The position numbers were made by a program, and so were the translations under genes. A stretch of DNA of 38,999 nt from Nocardia sp. CC227C (GTDB taxonomy: Bacteria > Actinomycetota > Actinomycetes > Mycobacteriales > Mycobacteriaceae). The notes beneath the pieces were generated by a model. That model worked only from the letters and a program-made list of their open reading frames with translations. It was not told the DNA's origin and searched no databases. Location of the stretch: NCBI RefSeq assembly GCF_030767025.1, contig NZ_JASITE010000031.1:1-38999 (forward strand), written 5' to 3'. This document shows positions 34,935 to 38,999 of this stretch, piece after piece; positions within the stretch are counted from its first letter, which is position 1, and each line of letters starts with the position of its first letter.

Positions 34935-36113
34935 TCAGACGCGGACGATCAGGGCATCGCCCTGGCCGCCGCCACCGCACAGCGCGGCCGCGCCGACGCC
35001 GCCGCCGCGACGCTTCAGCTCGTAGGCCAGGTGCAGCAGGATGCGGGCGCCGGACATGCCGAGCGGGTGGCCGATGGCGATGGCGCCACCGTTGACATTG
35101 ACCTTCTCCGGGTCGATGCCGAGCTTGCGGGTGGACGCGACGCCGACGGCGGCGAACGCCTCGTTGATCTCCACCAGGTCCAGATCGGCGGGCGAGATGC
35201 CCTCCCGCTCACAGGCTTTCAGGATGGCGTTGGCGGGCTGGTCCTGGAGGGTGGAGTCCGGGCCCGCGACCACACCGGCCGCGCCGATCTCGGCGATCCA
35301 GCTCAGACCCAGTTCCTGCGCCTTGGTCTTGGACATGACGACCGCCGCGGCCGCGCCGTCGGAGATCTGCGAGGCGGTGCCGGCGGTGATGGAGCCGTCC
35401 TTACGGAAGGCGGGACGCAGCTTGGCCAGCGATTCGGCGGTGGTGTCGGCGCGAATGCCCTCGTCCTCGGCGAACACAATGGGATCGCCCTTGCGCTGCG
35501 GAATGGAGACCGGCACGACCTCGTCGGCGAAGACGCCGTTCTTCCAGGCGGCGGCGGCCTTCTGGTGCGAGGCGGCGGCGAAGGCGTCCTGGTCCTCGCG
35601 GCTGATCTTGTCGGTGTCGTTGCGCTGCTCGGTGAGCGCGCCCATGGGCTGATCGGTGAAGATGTCGTGCAGGCCGTCGTGGGCCATGTGGTCACGCAGC
35701 GTCACATCGCCGTACTTGAAGCCCTCGCGGCTCTTCTCCAACAGGTGCGGGGCCTGGGACATGGACTCCATGCCGCCCGCCACCACGATCTCGTACTCAC
35801 CGGCGCGAATCAGCTGATCGGCCAGCGCGATGGCGTTGATACCGGACAGACAGACCTTGTTGACGGTCAGCGCGGGCACATCCATCGGAATGCCGGCCGC
35901 CACGGCCGCCTGCCGCGCCGGAATCTGCCCCGCGCCCGCGGTCAGCACCTGGCCCATGATCACGTAGTCGACCTGCTCGGGCGTCACACCGCCCTGCTCC
36001 AGCGCCGCCTTGATGGCGATGCCGCCCAGATCGGAGCCGCTGAAGTCCTTCAGCGATCCCAGCAGCCGCCCCACCGGGGTGCGGGCGCCGGAGACGATGA
36101 CGGTGGTGGTCAC
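34935..36113 (-). CDS. fadA4: Acetyl-CoA C-acetyltransferase (thiolase, FadA4-like)
   Basis: A 392-residue thiolase that condenses two acetyl-CoA to acetoacetyl-CoA or cleaves it. Catalytic residues: C88 in TVNKVCLSGINAI, the His in GGAIAIGHPLGMSGAR and the second Cys in ALCGGGGQGDALIV. NEAFAAVGV and AGGMESMSQAPHLL are further family motifs. The length agrees with Mtb FadA4 (389). GTG 36113 has GAGGG 6 nt upstream and opens MTTTVIVSGARTPVG; the longer ATG reading adds unrelated residues. It is divergent from the methylmalonyl-CoA epimerase gene. Confidence 0.95.
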   Translation of the reverse strand: MTTTVIVSGARTPVGRLLGSLKDFSGSDLGGIAIKAALEQGGVTPEQVDYVIMGQVLTAGAGQIPARQAAVAAGIPMDVPALTVNKVCLSGINAIALADQLIRAGEYEIVVAGGMESMSQAPHLLEKSREGFKYGDVTLRDHMAHDGLHDIFTDQPMGALTEQRNDTDKISREDQDAFAAASHQKAAAAWKNGVFADEVVPVSIPQRKGDPIVFAEDEGIRADTTAESLAKLRPAFRKDGSITAGTASQISDGAAAAVVMSKTKAQELGLSWIAEIGAAGVVAGPDSTLQDQPANAILKACEREGISPADLDLVEINEAFAAVGVASTRKLGIDPEKVNVNGGAIAIGHPLGMSGARILLHLAYELKRRGGGVGAAALCGGGGQGDALIVRV

Positions 36114-36215
36114 GATGAGCCCTCGCTTACGTCGGATGGTCGGGCCCCCTGCCACAGTCGAGGCCCTACTCAAAGGTAACCCGCTGTCTCCCGCCTCCCT
36201 TCCTCAGGTGCGCGC

Positions 36216-36221
36216 TACCGT
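36216..36221 (+). promoter_or_regulatory. -10-like TACCGT, 7 nt before epimerase GTG
   Basis: TACCGT-N7-GTG with no ribosome site nearby; a probable leaderless transcript. Confidence 0.45.
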
Positions 36222-36228
36222 TCGGTAC

Positions 36229-36699
36229 GTGAGCAACACCGAAAAGCCCGAATTCATCCCCGCGGAATATGTGACCGCCGTCGACCACGTCGGCATCGCC
36301 GTTCCCGATCTCGATACCGCCGTCGCCTGGTACGCCGAGAATCTCGGCATGGTCGAGACGCATCGGGAGATCAACGAGGCCCAGGGCGTGCACGAGGCCA
36401 TGCTGTCGTGCGCGGGCGCGCCCGGCGGCTCGAGTGCCCTCCAGTTGCTGGCTCCCCTGAACGCGGACTCCACCATTGCCAAGTTCATCGACCGAAACGG
36501 TCCCGGCCTGCAGCAGCTCGCATACCGGGTCACGGATATCGACGCCGTCTCCGAGTATCTGCGTACACGGGGCTTGCGTTTGCTGTACGAGGCCCCGCGC
36601 GGTGGAACAGCGGGTTCACGCATCAATTTCATCCACCCGAAGGATGCTGGCGGTGTGCTGGTCGAACTCGTCGAGCCCGCCGCGAAAACTACTCACTAG
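36229..36699 (+). CDS. mce: Methylmalonyl-CoA epimerase
   Basis: A 156-residue vicinal-oxygen-chelate protein interconverting (S)- and (R)-methylmalonyl-CoA in propionate metabolism. The metal ligands of characterised enzymes are His, Gln, His, Glu. Here H20 (DHVGIAV), Q72 (ALQLLAP) and E146 (GVLVELVEP) are in place, but the third position, usually in G-x-H-H, reads GLQQLAYRV (Q95/Q96). The recalled Mtb homologue (Rv1322A) has the same Gln-Gln, so this looks like a subgroup trait rather than decay. RINFIHPKDAGGVL is also conserved. The GTG at 36229 fits a leaderless start. Confidence 0.85.
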   Translation: MSNTEKPEFIPAEYVTAVDHVGIAVPDLDTAVAWYAENLGMVETHREINEAQGVHEAMLSCAGAPGGSSALQLLAPLNADSTIAKFIDRNGPGLQQLAYRVTDIDAVSEYLRTRGLRLLYEAPRGGTAGSRINFIHPKDAGGVLVELVEPAAKTTH

Positions 36700-36772
36700 T
36701 ACCGACATCCACGACGGGAAAGAGGCTGTAACAACATTCGCGGTCGGGTCACCATCAGTGGTCGACAGGCTG

Positions 36773-36778
36773 TAGTTT
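36773..36778 (+). promoter_or_regulatory. -10-like TAGTTT, 7 nt before the DivIVA-like ATG
   Basis: TAGTTT-N7-ATG; no strong ribosome site, so a leaderless transcript is likely. Confidence 0.45.
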
Positions 36779-36785
36779 GTGGGGC

Positions 36786-37778
36786 ATGTCGTCCACTGAG
36801 CCCGATCGTAATCGCTTCGTCGCTCTGCCCTTTACCGTAGTGCGGAAGGGGTATGACCGTGATGAGGTGCGCAACTACTTCGACCGATTCGACGCCGAGC
36901 TAAGGGTAACCGCTACCGATCGCGACGCCGCTGCCGCCCAGGCCCGCAACCTGGCCGCGCAGTTGGAAGACGCGCGCGACGAGATCGATGAGCTGCGCAA
37001 GGAGGTCGACCGGCTCTCCGTGCCGCCGACCACCGCGGAAGGTATGTCCGACCGCATCTCCCGCATGCTGCGCCTGGCCTCCGACGAGGCATCCGAGGTG
37101 CGCGCCCAGGCTCAGGCCGAGGCCGCGGAGATGATCTCGATCGCCGAACAGCAGGCGGCCGAGATGCGCGGAAAGTACGAATCGCTGCTCTCCGAGACCA
37201 AGGAGAAGCGCGAAGCGCTCGAGGTCGAGTTCGAGCAGACCCTCGCCAATGCCCGCGCCGAGGCCGCGAAGATCATCGACGCCGCCAATGCCGAGGCCGA
37301 CCGCATCACCAAGGAGTCCGAGGCCAAGCGCAAGGCCGCGCAGCAGGACTTCGAGGTCACCATGGCCGAGCGCCGCACCAAGCTCACCCGCGCCATGGAG
37401 GAGCTCGAGGCCACCTCCCGCGCCGAGGCCGCCCAGCGCATCAAGGACGCCACCGACGAGTCCAACCGCCTCATCACCAACGCCACCAACTCGGCCGACC
37501 GCAAGATCGCGCACGCCAAGGAACTGGCCGAGGAGATGCGGGTGCTGCGTGGACGAGTGCTGGCTCAGCTCTTGGGCATTCGCGGTCAGCTCGACTCGGT
37601 CCCGGCCATGCTGGCCGCGGTCAACCGCGAGAGCGAACTGCTCGACGGCACCCCGGAGCCCCGCTCGCTGCAGAGCAAGCAGTCCGGTCGCAAGGCCATC
37701 CAGGACTCCAAGTCCGAGTCCGAGGAAGAGCAGAACGTCGACGAAGAACAGCGTGAAAACGCCGAGGTCTCCAGCTAG
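36786..37778 (+). CDS. DivIVA-domain coiled-coil protein
   Basis: A 330-residue cytoplasmic protein. The N-terminus (FTVVRKGYDRDEVRNYFDRFDAEL, residues about 17-40) matches the DivIVA/GpsB membrane-curvature domain. It is followed by a near-continuous coiled coil of about 220 residues rich in Ala/Glu/Arg (EAAKIIDAANAEADRITKE, TKLTRAMEELEATSRAEAAQ). The C-terminal 45 residues are acidic and disordered. In mycobacteria the DivIVA protein Wag31 organises polar growth; this protein is longer and in a different context from wag31 (not next to the ftsZ cluster), so it is probably an additional cytoskeletal or polarity factor. The exact partner is unknown. Confidence 0.82.
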   Translation: MSSTEPDRNRFVALPFTVVRKGYDRDEVRNYFDRFDAELRVTATDRDAAAAQARNLAAQLEDARDEIDELRKEVDRLSVPPTTAEGMSDRISRMLRLASDEASEVRAQAQAEAAEMISIAEQQAAEMRGKYESLLSETKEKREALEVEFEQTLANARAEAAKIIDAANAEADRITKESEAKRKAAQQDFEVTMAERRTKLTRAMEELEATSRAEAAQRIKDATDESNRLITNATNSADRKIAHAKELAEEMRVLRGRVLAQLLGIRGQLDSVPAMLAAVNRESELLDGTPEPRSLQSKQSGRKAIQDSKSESEEEQNVDEEQRENAEVSS

Positions 37779-37820
37779 TCCCTCATATTCGACGCCGACC
37801 GGGCGACACCCATCCATTCC

Positions 37821-37848
37821 GAGGCCGCCCCCCACCGGGGGCGGCCTC
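37821..37848 (+). terminator. Intrinsic terminator after the DivIVA-like gene
   Basis: GAGGCCGCCCCC (37821-37832), CACC loop, GGGGGCGGCCTC (37837-37848), 12 perfect pairs, followed by TCCTATTTC. Confidence 0.88.
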
Positions 37849-37852
37849 TCCT

Positions 37853-37896
37853 ATTTCCACCGACCGGATTTCCACCGGCCGGATTTCCACGGGCGG
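37853..37896. repeat. 15-bp tandem repeat, three copies
   Basis: ATTTCCACCGACCGG, ATTTCCACCGGCCGG and a degenerate ATTTCCACGGGCGG follow head to tail. It lies between the DivIVA-like terminator and the end of the zinc-site protein gene. Confidence 0.8.
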
Positions 37897-37917
37897 ACCT
37901 GTCGAGCACTTCCGCGA

Positions 37918-38220
37918 CTACGACCAGCGGCGAGTAATTCGCCTGGTATGACGGCCTTTCCAGCAGCCGGTGTGCCAGTGGCGGCGGTCGTCCTCACCCC
38001 CGTAGGCGGGCCAGGCGACAATGTGCGGGACACCGGGCATGATCTCCTGATCGCAGCCGGGGCAGCGGTAGCGTTTGACGGCGCGGGTGCCGGGCACGGT
38101 GCGGACGACATACATCTCCCCGTCCGGCCCCTCCTCGTTGCGGCCGAAGACATCACCCAGCGGGCGCGGTTCCGGGTGGGACCGCGCCGCCTGCTGGGGT
38201 CTCGGCTTGCGGCGGGGCAT
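37918..38220 (-). CDS. Small zinc-site protein (Rv1322-like position)
   Basis: A 100-residue basic protein (Arg/Lys/Pro-rich start, KGRHTRRITRRW end). The middle carries YRCPGCDQEI, then PHIVAWPAYGG and HWHTGCW, a C-x2-C plus His/Cys set that should bind zinc. Homologues are often labelled 'ATP/GTP-binding protein' without any visible P-loop, and I see none here. It lies 9 nt after nucS on the same strand, so cotranscription with the mismatch endonuclease is nearly certain. A nucleic-acid-related role is only a guess. Confidence 0.75.
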   Translation of the reverse strand: MPRRKPRPQQAARSHPEPRPLGDVFGRNEEGPDGEMYVVRTVPGTRAVKRYRCPGCDQEIMPGVPHIVAWPAYGGEDDRRHWHTGCWKGRHTRRITRRWS

Positions 38221-38229
38221 GATCCGAGG

Positions 38230-38907
38230 TTAGAACAGCCGGAATTCGTCGCTCTCGGTGCCACGCAGGGCGTCGTAATCCAGCGTCAGGCAGCGGATCC
38301 CGCGGTCGGTTGCGAGGGTCTTGGCCTGCGGCTTGATCTGCTGGGCGGCGAAGACGCCGGTGACCGGGGCCAGCAGCGGATCGCGGTTGAGCAGCTCCAG
38401 GTAGCGGGTCAGCTGCTCCACGCCGTCGATCTCGCCGCGGCGCTTGATCTCCACCGCCACCGTCGCGCCGTCGGCGTCGCGGCACAGGATGTCCACCGGG
38501 CCGATGGCGGTCATGTACTCGCGACGAATGAGTGTGTAACCCGCGCCGAGGGTGTCGATGTGCTCGGCGAGCAGCTCTTGCAGATGCGCCTCCACGCCGT
38601 CCTTCACCAGACCCGGATCCACACCCAGCTCGTGCGAGGAATCGTGCTCGATCTCGGCGACGGTGATGCGCAGCTCCTCGCCCGCCTTGTTGGTGACCAC
38701 CCAGAGCTTGGCCGCCTCCGTCTCGCTGTCGCGCTCCTCCAGCCGGCACGGCGGGCTCATCCAGTTCAACGGCTTGTACGAACCGCCGTCGGAGTGCACC
38801 AGCACCGAGCCGTCCGCCTTCATGAGCAGCAGGCGACGAGCCATCGGAAGGTGGGCGGTGAGACGGCCGACGTAGTCCACTTGGCAGCGAGCAATCACGA
38901 GGCGCAC
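38230..38907 (-). CDS. nucS: Mismatch-specific endonuclease NucS/EndoMS
   Basis: A 225-residue PD-(D/E)xK nuclease that cuts both strands at mismatches, replacing MutS/MutL repair in actinobacteria. The N-terminal DNA-binding domain contains YKPLNWMSPPC; the nuclease core reads EYMTAIGPVDILCRDADG, then VAVEIKRRGEIDGVEQLTRYLELLNRD, with the catalytic Asp, Glu and Lys in GPVD and EIK. The C-terminus ends DEFRLF, which fits a sliding-clamp-binding tail. GTG 38907 follows TAGAGT by 7 nt (leaderless layout); GTG 38916 would add three residues. Length agrees with Mtb NucS (about 226). Confidence 0.95.
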   Translation of the reverse strand: MRLVIARCQVDYVGRLTAHLPMARRLLLMKADGSVLVHSDGGSYKPLNWMSPPCRLEERDSETEAAKLWVVTNKAGEELRITVAEIEHDSSHELGVDPGLVKDGVEAHLQELLAEHIDTLGAGYTLIRREYMTAIGPVDILCRDADGATVAVEIKRRGEIDGVEQLTRYLELLNRDPLLAPVTGVFAAQQIKPQAKTLATDRGIRCLTLDYDALRGTESDEFRLF

Positions 38908-38914
38908 CGGGATC

Positions 38915-38920
38915 ACTCTA
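38915..38920 (-). promoter_or_regulatory. -10-like TAGAGT, 7 nt before nucS GTG
   Basis: Read on the minus strand, TAGAGT-N7-GTG. It favours GTG 38907 over GTG 38916 as the first codon. The remaining 38921-38999 shows no recognisable feature. Confidence 0.4.
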
Positions 38921-38999
38921 GTGCCCGGACCCGGCGAGAAATGCCAGGGGGCAGCGGAATTCGGCGGGTCTTTCACCGGTGGCGGCACCGGGTGGTGAG

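Overview
The window reads as chromosomal DNA of a high-GC, mycolate-type actinobacterium (order Mycobacteriales). Nocardia is the best guess; Rhodococcus-like relatives cannot be excluded from sequence alone. From about 8.8 kb to the right end, the genes follow the order of the M. tuberculosis Rv1321-Rv1343 neighbourhood in reverse: lprD-like, DUF3817, rdgB, rph, Rv1339-type metallo-beta-lactamase fold, rhomboid, cysM, cysO, mec, P1 peptidase, DUF2017, clpS, pncB, dinG, glgP, glgE, glgB, Trx-TPR, fadA4, methylmalonyl-CoA epimerase, Rv1322-like, nucS. These gene matches come from recalled family sequences and motifs, not from a search.

Layout. 1-8.8 kb is accessory: a cut-off membrane protein; a divergent NTF2-like/LysR pair; a crotonase and a short epimerase-like SDR; a PadR regulator followed by an FAD monooxygenase; a DHA2-type efflux pump with a C-terminal winged-helix-like extension; and an SDR with a structured leader. 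8.8-16.7 kb holds two small membrane proteins reading right, which converge on a long left-reading operon clpS-DUF2017-P1 peptidase-mec-cysO-cysM-rhomboid-MBL-rph-rdgB. This operon carries sulfur-carrier-dependent cysteine synthesis, N-end-rule proteolysis and nucleotide/RNA housekeeping. 16.8-22 kb is NAD salvage (pncB, pncA), a metallophosphoesterase and DinG helicase. 22.2-24.3 kb has a DoxX protein and an AzgA-type purine permease. 24.4-33.1 kb is alpha-glucan metabolism (glgP, glgE, glgB) with a thioesterase and a class II amidotransferase interleaved. 33.2-38.9 kb has a small secreted protein, a cysteine-less thioredoxin-TPR protein, a second DUF3817 protein, acetyl-CoA acetyltransferase, methylmalonyl-CoA epimerase, a DivIVA-type coiled-coil protein, a zinc-site protein and NucS mismatch endonuclease.

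How they work together. CysO, Mec and CysM form one cysteine-making module. PncA and PncB feed nicotinamide back to NAD. GlgE, GlgB and GlgP build and degrade branched alpha-glucan. NucS and DinG are genome-maintenance enzymes.

The most interesting points are: a CysO that ends Gly-Gly-Ala rather than Gly-Gly, encoded next to its JAMM peptidase; two very short upstream ORFs coupled by ATGA overlaps to the rhomboid gene and glgB; a 13-bp perfect stem that contains the likely ribosome site of the lprD-like gene; an operator-like dyad inside a mini-ORF ahead of the SDR; the pump with its winged-helix-like tail; and a recurring TANNNT-(6-7 nt)-RTG layout that suggests many leaderless transcripts. 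I found no tRNA, rRNA, CRISPR array, insertion sequence or prophage.
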